A stretch of 64,000 nucleotides of DNA from Paulinella micropora. Taxonomy: Eukaryota; Cercozoa; Imbricatea; Euglyphida; Paulinellidae. The position numbers and the translations under genes were made by a program. The notes beneath the pieces were generated by a model. The model saw only the letters and a program-made list of their open reading frames with translations, was not told the origin of the DNA and did no database searches. The stretch covers positions 1 to 64,000 of the forward strand of contig WBZZ01006267.1 of assembly GCA_019918135.1 (NCBI GenBank). Reading direction: 5' to 3'. Positions 50,651 to 62,836 of the stretch are shown piece by piece. The first letter of the stretch is position 1; each line of letters starts with the position of its first letter.

Positions 50651-53544
50651 CCCTTAACCGGTTTCAATCCCCAAAAGTGGCTTCAATCCCCAAAAGTGCT
50701 TTGAATTTTTGAGTTGAATAAAAACATAAATACAAATCGAAACAAGCTGTACTACGCTGCAAATTTAATATTTACGTGTTGGGGAAGCTATCTGTTTAAT
50801 ATTTACGTGTTGGGGAAGCTATCTGTGAAAACCAGAATGTCAAGCTTTTCTAGAAGTGACTTAAATATGAAACTGAAACCAGGCACCAACCACTTTTTTT
50901 CACTACTGATTTTCGTTGCCTTTTTTAACGTGGCGGGAACATTTTTTTTTTCCCGACATCATGTCTGCGCACCAAGAGCTTCTCACAGTCCGTGTGCGTC
51001 TTCAGGTCAGGGAATTTGGTGAAGCTTATGCCAAACAAAAATAGTCTGATGACTGGAAGACGAGGGAGATTGAGGGTACTGTTTCTCGACAGTATGGTCG
51101 TACAAAAGACAAGTTTTGGATGAAGTGGGATGAGGAGGATGAAGACGATTCCATGATGATTGCTTCGGAGATTATCAAATACAGAATTGAAGGGAGTGGC
51201 TCTGCCGATAACGGCATACTTGGGCAAGGCCAGGAAATCGACGGGGATGCCAAAAATGCAATAAATGCTGGGTAGACTTGTTTTTGTTGAACCTCAAATT
51301 TTTGTTGTGATGTCGAATGGTTTCTCTGCGTGTTTGCAGTGAGGACGGCTTGATACCCAGCGACCCTGATGACGATGACTATGTGTACCTATCCCTACCT
51401 GGTTTCAGCTATTTTGTGCAATTTGCTTCTGTTTTGTTGTCGGCCAATGACGATGCTGGAAGTATAGTAGATTTCTGTACTTCCATGCATGCATCGGCGT
51501 TGGCCGTCAGTATTCCTTACTGTACTGTTTTCCAACAGATCGCCAGAGTCGGGGGATGAGTCGGGTAGTTCAACCGATGAAGAGGATCAAAAAGAAGGAG
51601 CAATTGACAACAAACGAGCCCCTCATCCCAGCGACTCACTTGTCAGTAACGATGATGTCGAAGAAGATGAGGGGTCTGGTGAAGATGAGGAGGAGGATCC
51701 GGCACTAGAGATTGACGAAGGCGATAGCCTACCTGCCAGTGAGTTCAAAGATGTCAAAGAATGGAAGGTGGGTGTTGCACCTCCTCGTGTGCTGCCGGCA
51801 TTCGAATGGCAGTCCAGGGCATCACTTTCTGTGCGTTCCCCCGACCTCCTCAGTATGGTGGATATTTTCTTTATGTTCTTACCCACGCAATTCTGGCAGA
51901 ATGTCACAAGAAACACCAACAAGTATGCAACCTGGAAACATAATCTCAACCCCTCAGAGCGTCAGCGGCCTTGGATACCCGTGACACTATCTGACATACT
52001 TTCATTTTTGGCGATCCTTATAATGATGGGGGTGATGGGGTTGCCTGCTGAAACAGATTATTGGATTGGCGCTGTGTCAGACTTCTGGCAGTGGCCAGAC
52101 CTTGCAAGCATCATGGGGTACGTGAGGTATCAGAATATCAAACGTTATTTTCATCTCACTGACCCCCGTCTGGCAGCTCCTCGTGACTCCCCTCAGTATG
52201 ACAAACTTTTCAATGTTCGAGTCTTTATTGAGATTATACAAGAAAATGTTCCTAGGCTGTGGGAATTGGGTCAATGGGTGTCAATCGACGAGGGAATGAT
52301 CCCTTTTAAAGGGCGTACCTACCTCAGGCAATACTTACCGAAAAAACCCATCAAATGGGGATTCAAACTGTTTGCTCTGTGCTGTTCAGTAACAGGCTAT
52401 TTTTATACGCTTCTTTGTTATGAGGGTGAGGGAACGGTGCAGGACGATTCTGAGCACGGAATGACTATGCAGTTGTTATGAAGCTTTTAGACCTAGCCGG
52501 CATCGACCAAAGCGGCAGGATCATCGCTTTAGATAGGTTTTACACAGGGCTGCAGTTGTTTTTTGACTGTGTCCTAAAGAGGGGCATCAACTGCATTGGC
52601 ACTGTTGTCAAACCCAGGCTGAGGGCGGCAAAGGAGCTACTGGACGAAGTCAAGAAGAATAGTGACCGGGGCACGTCCGCAATGACCACTTGGAGTCATA
52701 ACGGAGTCACTATGCATGCTGTTGCTTGGAAAGACACCCAGGCGGTTCATTTACTGTGTTGGGGGGTACCATGAGCCACGTCGAAAGGAGGCTGCATGGG
52801 GGGGGGGGGGGGGTGGAGCTACAGTTCCAGTGAATTGTTTTGAAATTTGCAAGACATACACTCAGCACATGGGCGGCGTTGATACCGGCGATCAGTTACG
52901 ACTTCGTTACGGAGTTGAGAAGGCGGTAAGATTCAACAAGCCTTGGTTCAAGTTATTTGCGGGTTTGTTAGATGTTGCGGTTACAAACACAACTATCATC
53001 TACAAACAGTTTCATGAAGAAAAAACGCGCAAAGACATGCTCAAGGAACTTATTGAGGGTTTGGTGTCTTATGCGGGGCTTTTTGGAGGTTCTAGGAGCG
53101 CAGTGAGGGGCAAGCGTGTGATATGCCCTGGCCATTTGGTAAGTCTTACAAACGAGGCGAGTGATGGTAAGCGCGGCGCGGGTAAGCAGAACTCGGTTTG
53201 TTGTGCGGTGTGTGCTAGTAATGGAATCCGCAAGCGTACCAGTGCTTATTGCAGCGATTGTCGCTATTTTTTTTGCCGAACTGGAGAATGTTTTCCGTGG
53301 CACACAGTCAATCATTTCGTTCCATCTGGGAAATGTAAGAGGCAGCCGTTGTGACAGTGACTGTCAAGGTTTTACTAGTTATTAAAGAACGGTTTTTTTA
53401 CACAATTAGCTTCCACCGGGTTTAATTCAATTGAATTTAATAGTATAACTGTCAAAAACCACAAATAGGGATTAAACAACTTGAAATTGGGTCGGATCCC
53501 CAAACGTGGCTTTAGATCCCCAAAAATGGCAAACCGGTTAAGGG
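50651..53544 (+). mobile_element. piggyBac DNA transposon with intact ends
   Basis: Flanked by TTAA (50647-50650 and 53545-53548), the exact piggyBac target. Perfect 14-bp terminal inverted repeats CCCTTAACCGGTTT lie at 50651-50664 and, inverted, at 53531-53544. Just inside each end is a doubled ATCCCCAAA.GTGG motif, which has the same orientation at both ends. The single gene encodes a piggyBac transposase. Ends and duplications look recent, but the gene shows two frame changes. It lies 11 bp from a Ty3 LTR (53556). Confidence 0.95.
50961..53354 (+). CDS. piggyBac transposase, spliced, with two frameshifts
   Basis: Exons join in phase as 50961-51005, 51045-51271, 51340-51384 and 51539 onward (introns 39, 68 and 154 nt). 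The N terminus carries a small domain with 'KFWMKWDEED', then acidic low complexity. The DDE_Tnp_1_7 core has the three catalytic Asp regions in 'SIDEGMIPFKGR' (about 52280), 'IALDRFYTGLQL' (about 52525) and 'MGGVDTGDQ' (about 52870). It ends in a Cys-rich zinc domain (C-C-x2-C, C-x2-C, later H). The frame changes once near 52470 and again near 52765 beside G runs, and a 17-G run lies at 52798-52814. So this copy is probably defective, unless these are homopolymer sequencing errors. Confidence 0.9.
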
Positions 53545-53555
53545 TTAATAATATA

Positions 53556-54990
53556 TGTAGCCATCACCCCCCGGATAGCTGGTAAAAAGTACCCTTTTCC
53601 TGGTGACAGGTGCATCAGCCTGTTTTTCAGTATTATTTGTCAGGATTGGACCTGATGCCATTTTATACATGGTCTGTTCCAGTTTTTCTTTTCGGCTTCA
53701 CTGAGCTAATACAACGAGACATCATTCTCATTCTTGAGGACTGTGTTTGGTTGTATTACCGACTTTTTATTGAGCTATCGTTGGGGGCATTACATTTGGA
53801 GTCCACATCACTAGGGTGATTTCTTTCTGCATTGCCACACGGGCATCCAGAACGAATTTGCTGACCTGTCTCACACGGGGACGTCAGACAAAAAACAAAT
53901 ACTCCAACACATAATCCACATAGCTCTTTTACAAAACAAATAATTTGATTGGCCTCAAGTAGGTGTCTCGTACCCTCTAGCCAATCCATATCTGTGTGCT
54001 CACAAGGAGACATCAGATACAGACTCTCTGTCGTTCTTGCTGTTCTCACACAGAGACCCAAGAAGAAGGAGGTGGACAGAAGAGTGAAGAAACACACACA
54101 AAACACAAACAAGCATAGGGACAGGAGCGCAACACTCTACCGTTCTAGTTTGTGCATTTGCATTATCTCACACATACGTCAGAGTATTTTTGCAAATCTC
54201 TGATCGTTCTCAAAAGTAGGTCTGAGAACCTATCTGACCGACTATCGACTTCTCAAGGAGAGCTTCTCTAGCTTCTCTATTACTATCTGTGTGTAGGTCC
54301 TAGTGCCTCATACTAGATACAATATAGAAAAGAAGGAGGAGAAAGCAATTTGAGTAAGGAGGACAAGAAATCAGAGAAAATCTCAAGGACTACTTTTCTC
54401 AAAAAAAAAAAAAAACGTACAAACATTGTTATATAGAGGAAAGAGGATCCCACTCTACCCTCTCTCTTAGTTTCTCTCTTCACTAGTCAATCGACCGAAG
54501 GAGGAACAGAACTCAAACGAACGAAAACATAACATAGGAGCTGACACTGTCATCCTGTTGTTTACTAATACGACACTAGTTCAACAGAGACTAGTGAGGT
54601 GAGTGATTATCTTGAAGCACTGTCACAAGAACAAGAAGAACAAATGCAAGATGAAAGAGGAGGAGGAGGAGGATTGAATGATAAAGGAGAAGAAGACGAG
54701 GAAACGGGAGGAGGAGGAGGAGAGGAAGAAGACGAAGAAGGAGAAGGAGGAGGAGTAGAACAAAAAGAGAGCACTGGGGTACACAATATACCACCTGCCT
54801 CTACAGGAGGAGGACGACAAACGATAAAGTTGATTGAGGATGGGGAGGTCTCAGCGGAGGAGCAACAGAGGGTGAAAGACCACTACGACCTCAATAAAAC
54901 CGACTTTGATCTTATGATGGAGGCAGTGAAAGACACATATGTCTGGATCCCTCAGGATATGAGACGAGTGGGGAGTCATCTATCCCTACC
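53556..54990 (+). mobile_element. Ty3 fragment: LTR, leader and gag start
   Basis: An LTR (53556-53794) with the same ends as 7098-7334 but modest divergence, the leader, and the N-terminal Glu/Gly-rich part of the gag-like protein (about 54571-54990). Similarity to the whole copy stops near 54990. It is a partial, broken fossil older than the copy at 7098. The complementary part of the element lies in reverse orientation at 56244-62208. Confidence 0.9.
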
Positions 54991-55706
54991 ACGTATGCTT
55001 CGTACTTGGGGTCGTTGTTTTCCTTTGCAATTTTCTCGTACGGTACTTTATCAGTCCCTTTGATGCGTTGCTTGAGAACTCATGAAGATGCGAACTTCAA
55101 CTTCACCCACTGCTTGGCGGTGGTGTTGTTCTGAACTCCATTTTTGACTACATAAACATGCCACAAAACTTTGCTTTTTGCTTTGATTTTACCTTGCAAA
55201 AGTGTCGGTTTGATGCCGATGACTTTTCCGAGGCCGGCCGGAACTGTTCGCCGCGATGCGACATGTTGAATGTAGCCATTTCCCCCACGGCAGGTAAATC
55301 CAACGAATTTAACAATTGTTGAGAGACTCGATACCACCCTCGTACTTTAAAGCATCGTTGATTGTTACATGCTCAGCAGATACTTTGCGATCAGCTTCTT
55401 CATTTCTCCGGTACCTCCGATGCGCTTCCACATGGCTAGTGGCTGCTTTTCGGTGCTTGCGCTGGATCGTTCATGGAGCAAGTTGACTTTCTGGTATTAG
55501 TCTCATTGTCTAGTGCCGGAAAGCAGCCGCAACAGGGCATTATCCATATATAGTGTATTTTGAGGTCCTAGAGTAGAGTCACTCCTCAGACATAGTTTTT
55601 ATTTACATACATACATTAATTCTTTTTCGTACTTAATACTCCTTTTGAGATCAGCGATAATTAAGTTGCTTGCAAATTAATTATCTTCAAGTTGATTTAG
55701 GGGGAG
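54991..55706 (-). mobile_element. Uncertain element remnant next to a copia LTR
   Basis: Minus-strand coding-like pieces at 55080-55337 ('GFTCRGGNGYIQHVASRRT') and at 55370-55470, without a recognised family. The segment ends at a polypurine tract (55698-55706) preceding a copia LTR on the plus strand, so at least its right end is copia internal sequence. Broken. Confidence 0.35.
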
Positions 55707-55942
55707 TGTTAGACCAATAGGTTGTATTAATACGGTAACGGACCGATTCAGTATGACCCGGCCGGTCCGTAGGATGTGTGTCGGTAGAGCCATCCCTTCG
55801 GAACGCGCCGGGCAGTGTTGTTCTGTCTTTGCAGTCTTTTCAATAAAGCTGTGGTACGATGCGATCGTGACTAAGCTTGAACAGGTCCGTGGACGGGTTG
55901 CCACCTCTGCGCAAGAACAGTACTTAGATGTATGTTCTAACA
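55707..55942 (+). repeat. Copia LTR with TGTTAGA...TCTAACA ends
   Basis: 236 bp with perfect 7-bp terminal inverted repeats (TGTTAGA at the start, TCTAACA at the end), preceded by the tract 'gatttagggggag'. This is a 3' LTR of a second copia family; no 5' partner is seen in the window. Confidence 0.8.
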
Positions 55943-55970
55943 AGGGCCGACGTCTAATTGAGAGAAGCTT

Positions 55971-56243
55971 TGGACATTAATTAGACCCTTTCTCCTCAGT
56001 TATGTTCATTCACTTATTACTTAATTATACGTTAGTAGTAGTTGTTTCTGTTACTAGTATTGTTAGTTGTTAATACAGTCAACTGTAGTACTTATCCTGG
56101 TACTGGTGGCCCACCAACCTTTTACCATTAACTTTTTTACACATATCTGTACGTTACGTGTGTTAATTTCTGGATGGTACATCCGAGTCTTTTGTGACGT
56201 CGGCATTTGAACTGGCGGGAATTGTTTTAGTATTGCCACTGTT
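55971..56243 (+). repeat. Copia LTR piece, cut by Ty3
   Basis: It matches 29241-29490 ('tggacattaattagaccc' onward). It is interrupted at 56244, where a reversed Ty3 LTR begins. Confidence 0.75.
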
Positions 56244-56605
56244 TGTAATGCCCCCAACGATAGCTCAATAAAAAGTCGGTAATAGAACCAAACACAGTCC
56301 TCAAGAACGAGAATGATGTCTCGTTGTACTAGCTCAGTGAAGCCGAAAAGGAAAACGGCAACAGACCAGGAATACGGTGTAGCCGAAAAGGAAAACGGCA
56401 ACAGACCAGGAATGCGATCCCCGTCTACGATGTAGTATCAGTGTCGATCGACCTTTCGCACTCGTTTTTTGCGATCGAATGCCAAGTTATATCACTGAGT
56501 CATTTTAATATTCATAATAATAACTGATGATGCATGATCAAATCATGATACGCTTGGGCAATCAATCAGTTTGTTTGAGACGCATAAAGAAAAATAGTTT
56601 CTTTG

Positions 56606-58648
56606 TCACTGCCTTCGTCTTCTGGCGCGGATTTCTTTGCCTGGTGGTGGGCTACCAACAAAAGTCAGATCGAACTTTGACTGTTCGAGAATGTCCCAGA
56701 TCTTGTTAGGGATTCCGCCCAACGATAATTCAAAAGGGATTTCAAGCACTCGCCTTGGCAGTGTCTGAATGGTCCACGCAGTGTGATCCTTGTCTCTGGG
56801 AGTAATTGTATCATCCCATGTCTCGAGACTTTTTGCGTCTTTATATACTGGCAGATAATGTCTTTCCTTTGGATCCTCGACCGAGTCCGTACTTCTCCAG
56901 AACTGCAGTATCGGTTGCATTACTTTTGCGGCTGATGATATTTTGAGTGTCCCTGTGACACGTGTTTTTCGTGGAACTGCCACGACCCGCATTAAGTATA
57001 AGTCTGAGAGAGTGTCATCAGCGACATGTTGTTCCGCTGGTCTCATCAGATAAAAAGCGTCCTTCACCCATGCGATGGTTGCTATTGCGTCACCTTCCTT
57101 CCATCGCTCATGGACAATCTCGACGTTGCCCGCATTTGGGTCAGTGTCAATCTCCTCATCCTCCTGGTGGACATCCTTTGATCTCATCGACCTCATCGCC
57201 TTCCTCGGTTGGTCGTTGATAAGATCATTTCGCGCTCTGCTTAGCTGCGCCTCTGTGATCTTCTCCTTCTTTCCGCTGTGCTCACGTGGAGACTTAGACT
57301 GAGTCCCCACCGCGCTTATGCGGTCAGTCTTCTCCTTACTGTCAACCTCACTCTCCTCCTGCTCAGCTATCGGTGCCCGATAAGCATCGTCTTGATCTAT
57401 GCCAGCCTCCTTGTGGATGGGCGGCACCTCTTTGAAATCATCTTTCATCCGTTTTAACGCCTCCTCAACGGATTCATCTTCCAATAAGAAGGGATCATAC
57501 CTAATCAGCCTTCTTACATTCACAATTTGCACCTTCCCTCTACCCCTGATCTTGTAGTTCAGAGGTCCCGTCTGTTCCATAATCTGATAAGGTCCTTTCC
57601 AGTGAGTGAACAGCTTAGAGCTGACTCCTTTCGGGACCCGAGGATGGTACAACAGTACAATATCCCCAACCTGAAACTTGATCTGATCCAAGTGCGCTTG
57701 TCGCACCCCTTCAGCATCAGTCTTTCGGCGCTCCGCCTCTCTATGCGCCCTGAATATTTGTTCCGCCTCCATCTTCACTCTAAGTCTCATACCAAACAAC
57801 TCATCCGCATCCGCCCAAGTGTCTTTTGGGTGAAGGAGCGAAGTCGGGATATCATGCTCACGCCCATATACTAGCTGATATGGCGAGATTGAGCTCTTCG
57901 AGCCTCCTAACGCCGTAGAGGGTAGACAGTTCATTGCAAACGCAAATGATGGTGCTGCCTCGACCCATGCTCTTTGATTCTCCTTCTTCGTGCAATACAT
58001 CTTTAGTGAGGCTTTGAGGGGTCTGTGTACCCGCTCGATTTTCCCATTTGCTCGCGGGTTATAGGCAGTAACGTATTGCCATTTCATCCCGTAATACTTA
58101 GATAGTTTGTCGATGACCTCGTTATTAAAGTCCGAGCCTCGATCAGAACATATCTTTCTTGGTACTCCGATCTGTGAGATGATCCTATCGATCAGCGCTT
58201 CGGCCGTCGTCTTGCTGGTAACGTCTTTGACAGGGATGATCCACACATAGTTGGTGGCTCTGTCAATAGCCGTAAGGAGGTATTTGTAAGCTTCTTTCGA
58301 TTCTGGGAAAGGTCCCACATGATCAATGTGTATAAACTCAAACATCCCCGCATGAAGAGGAAATTCGCCGATCAGGCCAAAATTTGCCTTCAGCGGTGTT
58401 TTGTTTATCTTGCACGGGATGCATGCATCCACCGTCTGATCTATCTCCTCCTTCATCTTCTTCCACCAGAATCGCCTCGCTACGAACATGTGAATTCGTT
58501 GTCGACCCGGATGCGCCAAAAGTGGGCAATTGTGGGCTGCGACAAATATAAATCGTCTCAGACTCTCCGGTACCCAAAGGGTCCATTTGTCCGGCTGTGG
58601 CGCATAGCGGCCGTGAAGGCCTTGTACCACAGTAGACCATCTCTCCAT
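56606..58648 (-). pseudogene. pol: Ty3 pol fossil, integrase part
   Basis: A long open stretch very similar to the integrase and C-terminal part of the pol at 11645-16513, including the HIDHVGPF, CSDRGSDFNN and ANGKIERVH regions. Part of a broken element. Confidence 0.88.
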
Positions 58649-59129
58649 CCCATCTCCTTCAGCTGATCTTTGATCGCTTTCGTCATCTTTAGCTCATCCG
58701 GGTTCTGATACATGTATGAGTTCCTTAAACTCCGGATCTTGAGCCTGTTGTTGCCTCCATACGGTAGGCGAGGCTATATGGATAGTACCATCTTCTAGCC
58801 TTACCCCGATCCTCTCCGGGTCATCGTCTAGGTCACTTCTCCGCTCTTGAGGAGGCTCCGCATAAACTTCCTGCGTCTCCTCTTCTTCCTTCATGTTCGC
58901 CTTCGCATTCTCATATACCTCATAGGACCACTCAGCGTCCACCTGGGTATGTAGCTCACAAAATATCCCGTGATCCGGACCTTGTGGACTGTACCGTAGA
59001 CCTGTGCGGTCATATCGGACTCACTCGCCATCTCCATCGCCTCAATGTGGCTGACCTCATACACCTTGTCAGTGGACAAGTCTTCCATCTCCACCGTGGA
59101 CACCAACGCCGATACTTCTGAGTTAAACT

Positions 59130-61409
59130 CTAGCCTAGAGAGGCTATCAGCGACCACATTTTCGCTTCCCCGGTAGATGGACCGTTGTAAAATCGAAACA
59201 AGACAAGAACGCTTGCCACCGCAGTTCTAACAAAAAATTGAGGTCCTCCCCACAAATACTCTCTGAGCCTCTTGAACGCCCATACCACCGCCAACGCCTC
59301 TCTTTGCCTTGTGCAACAGTTTCTCTCCGCCGCACACAACTTTCTATTAATACACATGATTGGGCGTAATTTCTTCTCCTCATCTTCCTGGTGTAATACA
59401 GCCCCAATCGCAAACTTAAATGCATCGGTATCGACTACGAATTGTTTCGTGAAGTCGGGCATCGTTAACACCAGTCCTCCATCCTTCGGGTCTTTGTAAA
59501 TAAGATCTTTGAGCGTATGAAACGCTTGCAAAGCCTCTTCGCCCCACTTCTCAAAGTCTCCAAAATCAATCATTCTCTCCAACTTAGCCCGTGTTGCGCC
59601 CCAATCGGGTATGAACTGGCTATAGTATTGCGCCATCGCAAGGAATGAGTGCAATTCAGTGCGGCTCTTCGGTATCGGTCGATTCATAATCTCCTCCCTC
59701 TTCTCCTTAGATATCGAGATTCGGTTATGAGAGATCTCGTACCCTAAATATGTCACACTCGTATTGGCAAGTTGACACTTCTTCAGATTGCACTTCAGGC
59801 CAAAAGCTCCGATGCGCCTGAATATATCGGACAGATGATCGATATGCTCCTCCATTGTGTTAGAGTATACGATAATGTCATCGATATAGCAAAATGCATA
59901 TTTTTCCGCTTTCTGTCCCCTCCTTCTCATAAATCCTCCATCTGTCAGATCATCGAACTGACTGCTTAGCATCTTCTGCATCGCCTTCTGAAAGAGTCCT
60001 GGAGTTTGCTTGAGGCCCATCGGAAGCACTTTCCATTGGTATATCTCCATACCCACCACAACCGCCGTCACCCATCTGGACTTTTCTTCCAGTGGTATTT
60101 GCCAGAAGCCATTCTTAAGGTCAATGACCGAATAGAATTTTGCATTCCGCAGTACTCTCCTTCCTTCTTCTAATGTCGGGAGAGGATTTCTCTCTTCCTC
60201 CAGCACCTTGTTAACACGAGCATAGTTAACTGTCAGGCGCCATTCTCCTCCTGGCTTCGGCACTATTCTCGGCTGTGAGACTATTGGAGATGTTGATCTC
60301 TCGATAAAGTCCTCATTGAGCAGCTGTCTTGCTAGCTCCTCCGCTATCTTCGCCTCATGTATACTCAAGTTCGCCCTTCGTGGTGTCGGTGACGGCTCCG
60401 CACCCGGTATTTTGTAAATAGCCGCAGTGAAATCCTCAGGCTTGACACCACCTGCATGTGGAGGGTCAAAAATTTCCTTGTTCGCCTCCAATTGGGCTTT
60501 TAAAAGCTCCTTCTCTCTCTCCGTGCCTACTCCTTCTTCTAAAATTTTCCGCGCCACCTCTTGGAAATCTTCATCAGACATCTGCTTATATTGCTTGAGG
60601 GGTTCTCTGTCCTCCTCCAAGCCTAAGTCTTCTTCCGAGACATCATCTAGGCCCGTCTTTTCATACGTGACCGTGTCCGGCTCATCATCTTTGCCGAGCT
60701 CCACCAGCATGTCAATAAGTCTCGCGTATTGCAAAGGAGCCTTACGGGTGTAGAAACCATCAAAGCATGTGAATGCTTGCGGTATCAATTTCAACTTGTC
60801 GAGGTCTCTGAGCTTCCGCTTGTATGCACTGCTCTGCTCAGGAGTTCCCAAACGACAAGCCACCACTAGCTGTTGCTTGCGAGAGGGTACCGGTATAGGA
60901 TGATCAATAAGTCGGTCCCTTATTTCCTGCGCCCATATCGCCTTCTCATTACAATAGTATACGGCTTATTTATTTTCAAATACAGTCCGTAAGCATTCCT
61001 TCACTTCAGTTAGTGAACGCGGCCACGTGGGCTCGTCACCCCAGAAATCAGTAATAAAACGTTTAATAGTTTCTGGTGAAGTATCCGGGATTCGCCCCGT
61101 TCTCCTTGGTACAAACGCCTCCCTTTTTTCTTCTCCTACTTTCGCATGGAAACAGTATCTATTAGTAATGTGGACATCTGCTCCTACTCCTTCCGCAAAT
61201 CTCGCCAACGACGGGCTTCTTTGTGCGACACATATTATCTCCTCCTTTCGCTTCTCGATTAAGTCATCAATAGACTTTTTGTCCCAATGGCATGTCGGAA
61301 CTGTGACAGTGCACATTTGGGATTTCCAATTGTCGGTCCAGGACAGCTCGTCCGGTCTTATGACATGGGGGTGAACGTACACCTCAAGTGCCTCATGTGC
61401 GATGGCCAT
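59130..61409 (-). pseudogene. pol: Ty3 pol fossil, reverse transcriptase and RNase H part
   Basis: Coding remnants matching the first half of the pol at 11645-16513, with the YIDD reverse-transcriptase signature near 59880 and the RNase H region near 59430. Part of the same broken element. Confidence 0.88.
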
Positions 61410-61432
61410 CTTTTTGTGATCCGTCGCTAGAC

Positions 61433-62168
61433 TCAGCTCATAAGCTCATAAGAGTCAGTAGCGTTAATGGGATCAATATCACTCTCCTCTCCTCTTTTTA
61501 CTCCATATATCACTCGCCGTGCGGCGCAGTCAATCACAGCCCCCATCGTAGCCAATTGGTCATACGATAGTAATATTGATCCGTGGTAACCGGGGACGAC
61601 ATAGAGGTCCATACGGTATACTCGTGCGGATTTTAATTTAAAGGTCAGTGTGATGATTCCCGTGATGACCGTCCGGCTACTCACTCCCTTCAAAGTGCCA
61701 TTTTTCATATTTACGTCCACCCAGTCCCGGTATCGATTAAAAAAACTTCCGGCCGACAATATTAATATTCGCCATCGTATCATTACCAACTTTTAATACG
61801 GTTTTCAAAGTTTCAAAATAAAGTTCTGTATAACACAAAGCATCGGGCCTGTGTATATTTTCTGTGAGAACAAGAACTTTGCGTTCCAAATTTTGGAGTC
61901 TTGTCTCCAAGTCTTTCATCTCCTCCTTCTTCTCCTCTTGTTTCCCCTCACTAACGTTTTTATTATTCAGCGGTATCGGTGCGTTTCCTATGTCAGTGAT
62001 ATTGACTTGTGGCACTTGAGTGCACTTATTGTCTTTTTTCTCGCCGCCCGCCGCGATCGTTGACATTGATTCAGTTCGTGATTGCTTGCTTGGCCGAGGC
62101 GATGCGCCCGCCATTGGCAACCTCGCCTTCATCGCTAGTTTCGCCTTCCTATTTGCATCAGTTATCAT
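61433..62168 (-). pseudogene. Ty3 middle-frame fossil
   Basis: It matches the middle frame at 11016-11624 of the whole copy. A beta-rich stretch ending near 61500 is consistent with a protease-like domain. Broken. Confidence 0.6.
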
Positions 62169-62208
62169 TTGTAATCGTGACGTGTGAACGGGTATGAAGC
62201 TACCTTAG

Positions 62209-62836
62209 TAAGTATACTAGTAGAAACTGTCTCCGGATACTTGAATAATCGTTTGCGCTGAGGTACTTTGATCAAAGGTTGAAAGGAATATAATGAATTT
62301 AATCAGGTTAGAAACCAGTGACTGTAACTCAATCAGATTTACCATAAATTTCTAATAAAATAAATACCACAAATTTATACACTGATCTTGTGGTCAGAAA
62401 TTCAAGTGACGATTCAGTATGGGCCAACCTTATATTAATTGGTAACTGATTATGAATAACGGTAGTAATATCGTAGTGAATAATAATTATGATGGGCAAA
62501 TATATAAATGGTAATGAATATGATCCGGTCACATATAAATGTTATGTCGTGAAATTGACCATAAAAGGTAACAATATGTTTAGTAAATATTATTGCTTAC
62601 TCTCCCATAACATGTATATATAGATGTATTATATTACTGAAATGATTGGCCATATGAATTTATATGTAAATGAGCGACTTATAATGATGAAGTATGATAT
62701 ATGTTAATGTTACATTAACACCAAAAATGAAAAAAAATATAAGTCAATTTTATGCATCAAAGGATACAGGTCCTTGCAGCGGTGTAGCATGTTTGTCGAA
62801 TAAATTCATCCTTAGTGTCTGAAAGAGCGAAACGCA
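62209..62836. other. AT-rich spacer
   Basis: Very AT-rich, with no coding or RNA gene signal. It lies between the Ty3 fragment and the copia fossil and may be the 3' noncoding tail of the latter. Confidence 0.5.

Larger units (their letters stand above)
56244..62208 (-). mobile_element. Ty3 fragment: middle frame, pol and partial LTR
   Basis: The minus-strand relative of 10975-17577. It contains a partial LTR (56244-56412, including a tandem duplication of about 44 bp), 3' noncoding sequence (56413-56605), integrase and RNase H/reverse transcriptase coding remnants (56606-61409) and the middle frame (61433-62168). It is broken, with several breaks, and lacks the gag-like region and the other LTR. 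Divergence from the whole copy is low, so it is fairly young. Confidence 0.9.

Noticed and set aside
56962-61374. Plus-strand frames across the Ty3 pol fossil
   Set aside because: Shadows of the minus-strand pol coding sequence; matching minus-strand shadows occur over 11680-16148 in the other copy.
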